In this document: one piece after another, positions 8,113 through 15,766 of the stretch
Numbering within the stretch: position 1 is the stretch's first letter
How the letters are laid out: every line of letters starts with the position of its first letter
Assembly (NCBI GenBank): GCA_038246575.1
Contig: JBBRVU010000025.1
Coordinates: 1 to 32,638, forward strand
DNA length: 32,638 nucleotides
Source: JACCUZ01 sp038246575
GTDB lineage: Bacteria; Actinomycetota; Actinomycetes; JACCUZ01
Direction of reading: 5' to 3'
Translations under genes and position numbers: made by a program
The notes under the pieces: generated by a model
Database searches by the model: none
Told to the model about the DNA's origin: nothing
Seen by the model: the letters and a program-made list of their open reading frames with translations, nothing else

Positions 8113-9131
8113 TGATCGGCTACTACGCGCACCATGTCGGAGTCGGCCATCTGGTCCGAGCTCGGGCTGTTGCCGCGCGCCTGCCCGGTGAGCTCACCGT
8201 CCTGAGCTCGGGCATGCCGGAGGGCGACGATTGCCCGTGGCTGCACCTCGTGCGGGACGACGACCCGCTGCCCAGTGATGACGTGACCGCGTCCGGGGCC
8301 TTGCACTGGGCACCCGTCAGGCACCGGGGGATGCGATCTAGACAAGCGGCCATCGCCGCGTGGGCGGAGCGGCACGACGCCGCACTTGTCGTGAGCGACG
8401 TATCCGTCGAGGTGCTGCTGCTGGCCAGGCTGCTGTCCATCCCCGCTGTCGCTGTTGCGCTGCGCGGCGATCGCAGCGACCGCGCACACACTCTCGGGTT
8501 CGACGTCGCTGACCGCATCCTTGCGCCGTGGCCGGAAAGCACGCAGACGTCTTGGCCGAGTCGCTGGCTGGCGAAGACCACTTGGGTCGGCCCCGTCAGC
8601 CGCTACGACCAGCGACCGCTGATCCCCTCGAGTTGCCCTAGCGCAGGACGCTGCGTCCTGCTGCTGCTCGGTGCCGGCGGACACACCATGACCGTCGCGG
8701 ACCTGCGAGCCGCGGCCTCAGTGCCCCGCACGCACTGGCATGTCGTCGGCCCGTCAGTCCCGACCGCAGAACCGATGCCGGCCAATGTCCAGCGGCTCGG
8801 CTGGGTGCCCGACCCCTGGCCGCTGCTGTGCAGGGCCGACGTCGTGGTCGGCAGCGCGGGGGACAACGCGGTGGCGGAGACGGCGGCGGCTCGGAAGCCC
8901 TTCGTCGCTGTCCCGCAGAGCCGCCCCTACGACGAGCAACGGCACCAGGCCACGGTTCTCTCGCGCGCGGACCTGGCCGAGTGCGTCGAGCCGTGGCCGG
9001 GCGCCCTTGGTTGGGCGAGTGTGCTCGACCGTGCGCAGGCACGAGGCGGTGACGTCTGGGCGGGGTATCACGACCGGCTCGGCGCGATGAGGATGGCGGC
9101 CGAGCTGGGCCGAGTTGTCGGATCGCGATGA
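8112..9131 (+). CDS. MurG-like glycosyltransferase (GT28/GT1 type)
   Basis: This is a 339-residue GT-B protein. The N-terminus has a GVGHLVRARAVAARL segment (9-23), the equivalent of the MurG-type GxGH glycine loop. The C-terminal half has LLLLGAGGH (183-191) and GSAGDNAVAETAAARKPFVAVP (247-268), which matches the UDP-sugar binding region of MurG and related enzymes, where the Glu contacts the donor ribose. It lacks MurG's usual length and other peptidoglycan features and sits among other glycosyltransferases. It is therefore unlikely to be MurG and more likely a dedicated enzyme of the same glycan pathway. The ATG at 8112 is preferred because it overlaps the preceding stop by one base; an in-frame ATG at 8055 would overlap the previous gene heavily. 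It couples to the next gene by ATGA. Confidence 0.85.
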   Translation: MIGYYAHHVGVGHLVRARAVAARLPGELTVLSSGMPEGDDCPWLHLVRDDDPLPSDDVTASGALHWAPVRHRGMRSRQAAIAAWAERHDAALVVSDVSVEVLLLARLLSIPAVAVALRGDRSDRAHTLGFDVADRILAPWPESTQTSWPSRWLAKTTWVGPVSRYDQRPLIPSSCPSAGRCVLLLLGAGGHTMTVADLRAAASVPRTHWHVVGPSVPTAEPMPANVQRLGWVPDPWPLLCRADVVVGSAGDNAVAETAAARKPFVAVPQSRPYDEQRHQATVLSRADLAECVEPWPGALGWASVLDRAQARGGDVWAGYHDRLGAMRMAAELGRVVGSR

Positions 9132-9967
9132 GCGCCGTCGCCGTCATCACCACCGTGCACGGTCGGCTCGACCATCTCTCGGGGATGCGCCGCGGATTGG
9201 CCCGCCAAGGCGTCGATCTCGAGCACGTAGTGGTGAGGATGGGAGGGCCCGAGCCGTGGGACGTCTGCCGCGAGGGCCCGCCTGTCGTCCGGGTCGATCT
9301 GGAGATGCCCTCAGGAACCGATCGCGGTCGGCTTCCCCTTGCGTCCGCTCGTAACGCCGGTGCCGCTGCCACTTCGGCAGACCTCCTCGTCTTCCTCGAC
9401 GTCGACTGCATCCCGGCCTCGGGCCTGGTGCGTCGCTACGGGGCGGCAGCGCAACGCGTGTCCGGTCTGCTCGCGGGTCCCGTCGCCTACCTGCCCCCTG
9501 GCGTGTCGTCGGCTGCTTCCGAGGAGCAGCTTCGCGCAACGGCCCGTCCGCATCCAGCGCGACCCAGCCCCGGGTCCAACGAGTTGCTGGCCGAGACACG
9601 CTTCGAGTTGTTCTGGTCACTGTCCTTCGCGATTCGTCGCAGCGAGTTCGATGCCCTCGGCGGCTTCTGCATCGACTACGTGGGTTACGGCGGGGAGGAC
9701 ACGGACTTCGCGTTCCGGGCGCGGGCTGCAGCCGCCTCGTTCACCTGGGTCGGTGGCGCCATGGCGTGGCATCAGCACCATCCCGTCGAGGACCCGCCCG
9801 TCGGTCATCTCGACGACATCGTCCGCAACGCGACGGTGTTCTTCCGGCGGTGGGGCAGCTGGCCGATGGAGGGGTGGCTCCAAGCCTTCGCGGAACGTGG
9901 TCTGGTTGTGTGGCATCCGCAGGGGAACGTGCTGCGACGAATCGAATTCGACCAAGGACCGTCTTAA
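9128..9967 (+). CDS. Glycosyltransferase family 2 (GT-A, galactosyltransferase-like C-terminus)
   Basis: This 279-residue enzyme starts with a GT-A nucleotide-binding strand (VAVITTVHGR, 4-13). It carries the metal-binding DxD as LDVDC (Asp91 and Asp93), preceded by the usual ASARNAGAA helix (72-80). A second signature, GYGGEDTDFAFR (186-197), is the acidic ED.DF element of the Glyco_transf_7C type domain, where the acidic residues act as base or acceptor contacts. It is predicted to be an inverting transferase with unknown donor and acceptor. It is the last gene of the four-glycosyltransferase operon. The stop lies 30 bp from the convergent BtpA-family gene, and no terminator hairpin is obvious in that gap. 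Confidence 0.88.
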   Translation: MSAVAVITTVHGRLDHLSGMRRGLARQGVDLEHVVVRMGGPEPWDVCREGPPVVRVDLEMPSGTDRGRLPLASARNAGAAATSADLLVFLDVDCIPASGLVRRYGAAAQRVSGLLAGPVAYLPPGVSSAASEEQLRATARPHPARPSPGSNELLAETRFELFWSLSFAIRRSEFDALGGFCIDYVGYGGEDTDFAFRARAAAASFTWVGGAMAWHQHHPVEDPPVGHLDDIVRNATVFFRRWGSWPMEGWLQAFAERGLVVWHPQGNVLRRIEFDQGPS

Positions 9968-9997
9968 GTGTTCCGGACCGGCTGATGCCGTTCTGGG

Positions 9998-10795
9998 TCA
10001 GGGTGCTGGTCTGGGCTGCCGTAGCGCTCGGATGAGGCCGGCCGCCTGAGTGGGATCTATGGGGTTGGCCATGTCGCCGTGCTTCATGCTCGAGGCCACA
10101 GTCACACCGTCGACATGTCCGCGTACTGATGCGACGTTGTCGGCTGACAGCCCGCCGCCGAGCCAGACGGGCACGCCCGGCACGGTCTCGCGTACCCGGT
10201 TCGCACAGTCCAGCGATTCCTCGAGCGTGGCACCGGTGACGAAGACGCCGTCTGCGGCGCCCTCGTGCACCGCTGCGCGGGCCCACCACTCGACCGGTCG
10301 CTCCACCAATGGGACGGCGTGTGGTTCGAACAAGTCTGCGTAGATCGGAACCCGTGAACGGATCCTCGATCGGAACCTGGTCGCGGAGTGACATGCGGCC
10401 GTCGAGATCCCCCAGCTGGTCACGCTGGCTCCGACCCAGGTGTGCTCGACACGGACAAAATCGGCGCCGATGGCATCTGCTACCGCCAGCGACGCCTCGG
10501 CGTCCCAGTTGACCAGGACACTGAGCGACAGGTGGGGAAACGCGGCTCTCAGCTCGAGGCCGGCGCGGGTCAGATAGGCGACCGTCTCGAGTCCGGCGTG
10601 CCGGGTGCTGGGGTTGTCACCCATGTTCTGCAGCTGCAGACCGGTGAAACCGGCGTCGGACAGGGCCTGCGCATCCGCCATGGCCGCGTCCACGATCCGT
10701 TGAAGGGGTTCGTCTACGTAGCGTGCCGAGCCGGGCAGCGGTCGAAGCTGCACCATGCCGACGACCTGCAGGCCGAGGTGAGAAGACTCAGTCAC
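9998..10795 (-). CDS. BtpA/SgcQ-family TIM-barrel protein
   Basis: This is a 265-residue protein with the BtpA family pattern: VVGMVQLRPLPGSARY near the N-terminus, LQLQNMGDNP (family ENfgDvPf), LVNWDAEASLAVADAIGADFVRVEH, ADGVFVTGATLEE, WLGGGLSADNV and a phosphate-loop-like DGVTVASSMK. The order of beta-strand ends is that of a (beta/alpha)8 barrel. Family members include E. coli SgcQ in a sugar PTS cluster and cyanobacterial BtpA; no reaction is firmly established. Here it is the last gene of a transport and sugar-kinase operon, so a role as lyase, aldolase or nucleosidase in the pathway is plausible (inference). The GTG at 10795 overlaps the preceding stop by 8 bp. The frame is open to 10852, but the extension lies in the upstream gene. 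Confidence 0.85.
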   Translation of the reverse strand: MTESSHLGLQVVGMVQLRPLPGSARYVDEPLQRIVDAAMADAQALSDAGFTGLQLQNMGDNPSTRHAGLETVAYLTRAGLELRAAFPHLSLSVLVNWDAEASLAVADAIGADFVRVEHTWVGASVTSWGISTAACHSATRFRSRIRSRVPIYADLFEPHAVPLVERPVEWWARAAVHEGAADGVFVTGATLEESLDCANRVRETVPGVPVWLGGGLSADNVASVRGHVDGVTVASSMKHGDMANPIDPTQAAGLIRALRQPRPAP

Positions 10796-11768
10796 GGTCG
10801 CCCCCAATTTCGTCGAGGGCGAGTTCGGAGGTGGCCAGTGCCCTGACCTCATCCGGGCTGACGGCGCCGCGCTCGGTCACGATGGCCCTGATGTCGTCCG
10901 GGTCGGCGTAGTCGAGATCGGGAAATGTGCCGTCCACAGTGATCGAGGAGCCCGCACTGATCGGGGCGTCGAGCCGAGCGAGGAAGTCCAGCATGGGTGA
11001 GGGCCGCTCACCCTCGTGCGCCCGAAGATCGGTCTTGAGCAGCACGCTCAGCACGTAGAGCGGGGTGCCGCTGCGGGTCGACTCCCGCGCGAGCAGGGAG
11101 GTACCGATGGTGTTGTAGCACCCTCCGGACGCCGACAGGGTCTCGGCACCCACGACCGCAACGTCGCACCGGTCGACAGCCCAGCCCAGAGCCGCGTCTG
11201 GCACGAGCTTCACGTCCAGGTCGAGGTCCTCCCAGTCGGCGAGGTACTTGCGGCCCCCGTCGAGGCTGCGGGCCTCGGGGACGTACACCGTCAGGTGGGG
11301 GTCCACGATCGCCAGGTCAGCGACGACCTTCGCGACCGTGCTCGAGTAGTCGTAGGCAAGGATGCTGCGGTGGTCGGCCAGGAGGGAGGTCGCGTGCCGG
11401 CGCAAAGACGCCAGCCAGCTGGTCAGCTCTTCGCGGAAGGCGCGTACTGGCCCCTGAAGAAGCTCGATCGGGTCTGCGTCGTCCGACGGCTCGCGGAGGG
11501 ACTGCAACGCAGGACGAGTCATCCGATCGAGACCGTTGACCACCGCCTGACTGGACGCTCCCCGCGTTCGGACGACGTGCCCGACGAGCGCCTCCACATC
11601 AGTCGCCAACCGCCGTGGGTCTGACCGGAGCTCGACGGCCATGTCAATGAGCGCATCGCCCAGGACGAACAGCTGCCGGGTCGCGCCGAGTATCGAACCA
11701 TCATCGACTGACCGCAGGAGCTCGGCCGCGGCGGGCGGAAGCACGGGAGCCGGTGGCGCAACCGTCAC
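10788..11768 (-). CDS. eIF-2B/MtnA/R15P-isomerase-fold protein with altered active site
   Basis: This 326-residue protein has a helical N-terminus (1-130) and the Rossmann-like domain of the IF-2B family: SILAYDYSSTV (135-145), VYVPEARSLDGGRK (161-174), VKLVPDAALGWAV (186-198), VVGAETLSASGGCYNTIGTSLLA (205-227) and PLYVLS. In methylthioribose-1-phosphate and ribose-1,5-bisphosphate isomerases the first segment carries the catalytic Cys (THC) and the fourth the catalytic Asp (GAD). Here the aligned residues are Asp140 and Glu209. GAE is the form found in eIF-2B subunits, but those are not expected in bacteria. The gene neighbourhood still suggests a sugar-phosphate ligand. The GTG at 11768 overlaps the upstream stop as GTGA. 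Fold is confident; function is not. Confidence 0.82.
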   Translation of the reverse strand: MTVAPPAPVLPPAAAELLRSVDDGSILGATRQLFVLGDALIDMAVELRSDPRRLATDVEALVGHVVRTRGASSQAVVNGLDRMTRPALQSLREPSDDADPIELLQGPVRAFREELTSWLASLRRHATSLLADHRSILAYDYSSTVAKVVADLAIVDPHLTVYVPEARSLDGGRKYLADWEDLDLDVKLVPDAALGWAVDRCDVAVVGAETLSASGGCYNTIGTSLLARESTRSGTPLYVLSVLLKTDLRAHEGERPSPMLDFLARLDAPISAGSSITVDGTFPDLDYADPDDIRAIVTERGAVSPDEVRALATSELALDEIGGDRD

Positions 11769-12802
11769 GCGCGGGCCACGATCAGATCCACGAACTCGTC
11801 CACCAGGGGCTCCAGGTCCAGCTCGTTCGCCTTGAGCATCTCGGTGTACAGCTCACTCGGGACCTGGCCGAAGCCGCGCAGAGCTCCGGCGATGCTGCCA
11901 GCAATGCAGGCGACCGTGTCGGTGTCATCCCCGCAGTTGGCGCCGCCGATGCAGGTCAGCAGCGGGTCGCCGTCGGCGGCGACGAAGATCCCGAGCGCAG
12001 CGGGAACTGCCTCGGCCATCCCGAGGCCGGAGCCGACCACGTCGGTGACAGCGAGAACCGCGGACTCGAAGTCGTCGGCGGCGAGCGCCTCAGCAACGGC
12101 GAGCTCGATGCGTCTCTCGACTGAAGGGCCGGCGACATCGCGGCCGTGCTCACGGCCGAGTCGTTCGCCCTCGCGGGCACCCAGGCGGGCTGCGGCGACG
12201 ACCTCCGGCACGCGTGTGCCGGGAACGACCGCGACCGAGACGGCGGCGGCGACGGCGGCGGCTCCCGCCACTCCGATGCTCGTCAGATGGCTGGGCCGGC
12301 AGGTGGTGAGGGCGTCCGCTATCGCTGCCCGAACGTCGCCGGGGTGTCGCAGGCCGGTCGGGCCGACACGCATTGCGGCACCGTTGCTCGTGCCGTCGGT
12401 GCACAACCGCCCCTCCGCACCCAGCTGCTGTGGGTCACGACCTTCTCGCAATGCCTCGACCGCGCGCTTCGTGCTCGGACCCGCGAAACGCGGGTAGTAC
12501 TGCGTCTCGCTCCACCGCAGGAGCATGCGTCCCACCCCGGCGGCGGTCAGCTCGCCGGGCTCGTCCAGGTAGGTGTGCACCAGGCCGAGCATCTGGCTTG
12601 CGTCGTCGGTGATCTGCCCGGCATGCCGGCCCTCGGCGTACGGCGAGTCAGCTGGCGCGGCCTGGAACTCCCGCAGCCAACCTCCCCAGAGCGCGGTGAT
12701 CTCCCGGGGGGAGCGCTGCTCGGCGGGCATCCCGAGGGCGTCGCCGATGCAGGCCGTGGCCAGCGAGCCGAGTACCCGGTCGCGGAGGTGGTCGCGGTTC
12801 AT
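11765..12802 (-). CDS. ADP-ribosylglycohydrolase (DraG/ARH) family protein
   Basis: This 345-residue all-helical hydrolase has GDALGMPAE (20-28), QITDDAS (63-69), SNGAAMRVGP (139-148) and CGDDTDTVACIAG (290-302). The Thr65-Asp66-Asp67 and Asp292/Asp294-Thr296 groups correspond to the two Mg ligand sets of DraG and ARH3, so the di-metal site appears intact. The fourth residue of the usual TDDT is Ala. The family cleaves alpha-linked ribosyl bonds (ADP-ribosyl-Arg, -Ser or -acetate) and includes members encoded in sugar and nucleoside operons, such as E. coli YegU. With an ABC importer and a kinase next door, hydrolysis of an imported small riboside is more likely than protein de-ADP-ribosylation (inference). 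The ATG at 12802 overlaps the previous stop (TGATG) and has AAGGAG 4 bp upstream. Confidence 0.9.
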   Translation of the reverse strand: MNRDHLRDRVLGSLATACIGDALGMPAEQRSPREITALWGGWLREFQAAPADSPYAEGRHAGQITDDASQMLGLVHTYLDEPGELTAAGVGRMLLRWSETQYYPRFAGPSTKRAVEALREGRDPQQLGAEGRLCTDGTSNGAAMRVGPTGLRHPGDVRAAIADALTTCRPSHLTSIGVAGAAAVAAAVSVAVVPGTRVPEVVAAARLGAREGERLGREHGRDVAGPSVERRIELAVAEALAADDFESAVLAVTDVVGSGLGMAEAVPAALGIFVAADGDPLLTCIGGANCGDDTDTVACIAGSIAGALRGFGQVPSELYTEMLKANELDLEPLVDEFVDLIVARA

Positions 12803-13770
12803 CAAGCTCCTTGTGGTTGCTGGACGACGCTCGCGCCGTCCATGAGGCCTACGACGGTGTCGTGGTCGGGCAGTGAGGTCCGTGAGCCGATCGTCCGAAT
12901 GCTCACGGAGGCGGCGCAGGCGGCGAAGCGGGTTGCGTAGCCCAGGTCGTCGCCCTCCAGCAGCCGCGTGAGGAACGCGCCGATGAAGCAGTCCCCCGCC
13001 CCGGTCGTGTCGGCGACTGGGCCGGTAATGGCATCGACCTGGACGAGGGAGCCAGCGGCGGAGGTCAGTGCACCGCGGGCTCCCCGGGTGACCGCGACCA
13101 CACTGGGTCCCCGTTCGTGCGCTGCCGAGGCAGCCCTCGCCGGGTCGCTGTCGAACAGCTGCTGGCCGGCGTGATTCAAGAAGAGGATGTCGGTCGCGGC
13201 CAACAGCGGGTCCAGCGCGGCCAGCCCATGCACGGCGGTCGACGCCTCGAGATCGAGGGAGACGAGCGCTCCTCGCGACTGTGCCTCCTGAGCTATCCAG
13301 GTGGACAGCTCCAGGTAGTCACCACCGATGTGGACCACCCGTGACTCCTGAAACAGATCTGGCTCGACGTCCTCGCGCAGCGGCCAGTGGCAGTCAGTCA
13401 TGACAGCGGTCAGGGCCTTCTCGCCGGAGGAGTCGAGCATGATCACGCAGTAGAAGGTGCGTCCTCCCTCGATCACGCGCACCGGGGAGGCGTCGACACC
13501 GAACTCCCGAAGACCCTCGATGGCCGCCTTGCCGTACGCATCATCACCAACCCGGCCGACCATGGCCGTCGAGGCGCCCAGGGCGCTCGCGGCGCAGGTC
13601 ACGTTGGCAATCATCCCGCCGGGGTGCTCACCGAGCAGCCGGGCAGGCACCTTCTCGTCCCGTCCTGCGAGAGTCGGGACCTCGAGGAACATGTCCATGT
13701 CCACGTCGCCGACCCCGAGGACGTCCCAGCGCCGCGGACCGGCGGGAGTCACAAGGACAGGATCCGTCAT
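12802..13770 (-). CDS. PfkB-family carbohydrate kinase
   Basis: This 322-residue ribokinase-fold protein has signature 1 in the GGMIANVTCAASALGA region (51-66) and signature 2 as DTTGAGDCFIGAF (254-266), with Asp260 the catalytic base. The N-terminal GDVDMDMF is the substrate-binding strand of the ribokinase group. It is predicted to phosphorylate a sugar or nucleoside hydroxyl with ATP. It lies between the permeases and the glycohydrolase, overlapping both neighbours (ATGA and TGATG), so it is probably made stoichiometrically with them. PfkB kinase plus ADP-ribosylglycohydrolase plus GntR regulator is also the content of E. coli yegUVW. The substrate could be ribose, ribose-1-phosphate or the riboside itself. 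An open upstream extension to 13854 is rejected because it overlaps the permease. Confidence 0.92.
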   Translation of the reverse strand: MTDPVLVTPAGPRRWDVLGVGDVDMDMFLEVPTLAGRDEKVPARLLGEHPGGMIANVTCAASALGASTAMVGRVGDDAYGKAAIEGLREFGVDASPVRVIEGGRTFYCVIMLDSSGEKALTAVMTDCHWPLREDVEPDLFQESRVVHIGGDYLELSTWIAQEAQSRGALVSLDLEASTAVHGLAALDPLLAATDILFLNHAGQQLFDSDPARAASAAHERGPSVVAVTRGARGALTSAAGSLVQVDAITGPVADTTGAGDCFIGAFLTRLLEGDDLGYATRFAACAASVSIRTIGSRTSLPDHDTVVGLMDGASVVQQPQGA

Positions 13771-14759
13771 GCCCCACCCCTGCTGCCACGCACGAACGCG
13801 TTGTTCAGCACCACGGACAGCACCAGGACAACGCCGAGGACGCCGGCCTGCCATGACGGGTCCACACCGGCGAGCTGCAAGCCTGAGCCCAGGATGACGA
13901 TCAGCAGCACCGCGAGCAGCGTGCCGGACACACGTCCGCTGCCGCCGAAGATGTATGTCCCTCCCAGGACTGCGATGGTGATCGACTGGAGTTCAAACCC
14001 CTCGCCCGCACCCGGCCGGGCCACGAGCAACCATGAGTTCGTCACCACGGCGCCCAGCCCCGCCAGCAGCCCGGAGATGCAGTAGAGCCGAAAGCGGATG
14101 AGAGCGGGGGACGCCCCGACCAGCCGAGTCGCCTCGGTGTTGTTCCCGACTTCGTACACCCGCCGACCGAACAGGGTCCGCCGCATCGCCCACGCCGCGA
14201 GTGCATAGGCCGGGAGCAGCACGAGGAGAACCTGGGTCGGGATCCCCGCGATCGTTCCGGTGCCGAGGAACGAGAACCCGGTCTGGTCGAAGCCACCGAT
14301 CTGGGTGCCGCCAGCCAGGACCTGTGCAGCGCTGCCGAACAGGTACAACGTGCCCAAAGTCGCGATCAGGGCCGGGATCCCCACGACAGTGACCAAGAAG
14401 CCGTTGAAGGCGCCGAGCAGCAGCCCGATGACCAGTGCCAGCCCGACGGCGACCCAGACACTGACGCCCCGGCCCACGATCAGACCCATGAGGACCCCGC
14501 AGAGGCTGAGCATGGAGCCGACCGAGATATCGATCCCGCCGCCGCCGCCGAGAATGACCAGCGTCTGCCCGAGAGCCAGCAGGCCGATGACAGCGCCGAA
14601 CTGCGTCATCGTCAGCAGGTTGTCGAGGACAAGGAAGTACGGCGACAGGAATGACATGACCACGGAGGTGGCGATGATCAAGGCGATCAGCAGCGCGGTG
14701 CGATCGCGCAACAGGCTCGCGATCTTGATCCGCGACAGCTGGGCTACAACGGTGCTCAT
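13767..14759 (-). CDS. ABC sugar permease 2 (RbsC/LsrD/RhaQ type)
   Basis: This 330-residue integral membrane protein of the BPD_transp_2 class has about eight to ten hydrophobic segments. It carries the family landmark GGGGGIDISVGSM after the third segment and a VYEVGNNTEATRLVGASPALIRF cytoplasmic loop that contacts the ATPase. The C-terminal AVLGGTYIFGGSGRVSGT loop is also typical. It should form a heterodimeric channel with the permease encoded just upstream, as in LsrCD and RhaPQ importers. The ATG at 14759 overlaps the upstream permease stop (ATGA), and its own stop overlaps the kinase start (ATGA). The frame is open further upstream, but that part lies inside the other permease. Confidence 0.92.
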   Translation of the reverse strand: MSTVVAQLSRIKIASLLRDRTALLIALIIATSVVMSFLSPYFLVLDNLLTMTQFGAVIGLLALGQTLVILGGGGGIDISVGSMLSLCGVLMGLIVGRGVSVWVAVGLALVIGLLLGAFNGFLVTVVGIPALIATLGTLYLFGSAAQVLAGGTQIGGFDQTGFSFLGTGTIAGIPTQVLLVLLPAYALAAWAMRRTLFGRRVYEVGNNTEATRLVGASPALIRFRLYCISGLLAGLGAVVTNSWLLVARPGAGEGFELQSITIAVLGGTYIFGGSGRVSGTLLAVLLIVILGSGLQLAGVDPSWQAGVLGVVLVLSVVLNNAFVRGSRGGA

Positions 14760-15766
14760 GCGGCCATCCCCCGCCGGGTCGACAGCCGCTCGCTCACGAC
14801 GTCTGCGCCGACCGCAACCAGGATGAAGGCGCCCACGAGGACGCCGTTCCACAGCGGCGGTACGCCCGTGAGGACGACCCCGTTCTGAAGGATCGCGATG
14901 AACAGCACCCCGAACAATGTGCCGATCACGTCGCCACGCCCGCCAGTGATCGAGGTTCCTCCCACGACGACGGCGGCTATCGCAGCCAGGGACAGGTCAG
15001 CCCCGGATGACGCCTGGACCACGCCGACTCGCGCCATGTAGACCACGGCGGCGAGGCCGACGAGGGCGCCGACCAGCACGTATGCGGACATGCTGACCCG
15101 TCGGACGTCGACGCCGCTCAGTCGGGCGGCCTCGATGTCATTGCCGACGGCGTACACGTGTCGGCCGAAGGCCCGATATCTGGACACGTACCAGAGCACG
15201 GCGTAGACGATGACAACGAGGAAGGCGACGGTGGGAACGCCGACCAAGCGGTCGGCCGCGGCGTAGCGCGACACGGGCGGGGCGAACAAGTCCGTTCCGC
15301 CCCAGAGCCCGAAAAGCGTGGTCTGCCACACGGCCGCGGTTCCGAGGGTGGCGATGATGGCCGTGACGTTGAGAACCGACACGATCACGCCGTTGATGAG
15401 ACCCATCGCTCCGCCGAGGGCGATTGCGGCGAGGACGACGAGTGCCGGCGGTAGCCCGGCGACGGTCAAGGTGCCCACGACCCAGGCGACGACTCCGAGT
15501 GTCGGCCCTGTCGACACGTCGATCCCGCCCAGGATGATGACCAGCGTCAGCCCTCCGGCGATCAGCGCAAGGTCAACGGAGTTGAGCAGGACGTTGGCCA
15601 GGTTTCCACTGGTGAAGAAGGTGTCGGAAAGGACGGAGAACACGACGAGCTCCAGAGCCAGCAGCCCGGGCACGACCAGCTGGCGAACCGGACCGAGCCG
15701 CAGCCGGACACGGCCCGCGGCCGGGGTTGCCGTCGCACCCTTGCGAGCAGTCTCAGTGCTCGTCAC
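14756..15766 (-). CDS. ABC sugar permease 1 (RbsC/LsrC/RhaP type)
   Basis: This 336-residue membrane protein is a paralogue of the downstream permease. It has about ten hydrophobic segments, the ILGGIDVSTGPTLG landmark (family GGIDLSVG), the AVGNDIEAARLSGVDVRRV coupling loop and AVVVGGTSITGGRGDVIGT near the C-terminus. Two distinct permeases with one double ATPase and one binding protein is the layout of AI-2 (Lsr) and rhamnose (Rha) type importers, rather than the ribose system with a single RbsC. The GTG at 15766 overlaps the ATPase gene by 14 bp. The N-terminal 30 residues are polar and cytoplasmic. Confidence 0.92.
   Translation of the reverse strand: MTSTETARKGATATPAAGRVRLRLGPVRQLVVPGLLALELVVFSVLSDTFFTSGNLANVLLNSVDLALIAGGLTLVIILGGIDVSTGPTLGVVAWVVGTLTVAGLPPALVVLAAIALGGAMGLINGVIVSVLNVTAIIATLGTAAVWQTTLFGLWGGTDLFAPPVSRYAAADRLVGVPTVAFLVVIVYAVLWYVSRYRAFGRHVYAVGNDIEAARLSGVDVRRVSMSAYVLVGALVGLAAVVYMARVGVVQASSGADLSLAAIAAVVVGGTSITGGRGDVIGTLFGVLFIAILQNGVVLTGVPPLWNGVLVGAFILVAVGADVVSERLSTRRGMAA

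Noticed and set aside
8112..9131. MurG of peptidoglycan synthesis
   Set aside because: Only the fold and donor loop match; the neighbours are other glycosyltransferases, not the mur/fts cluster.
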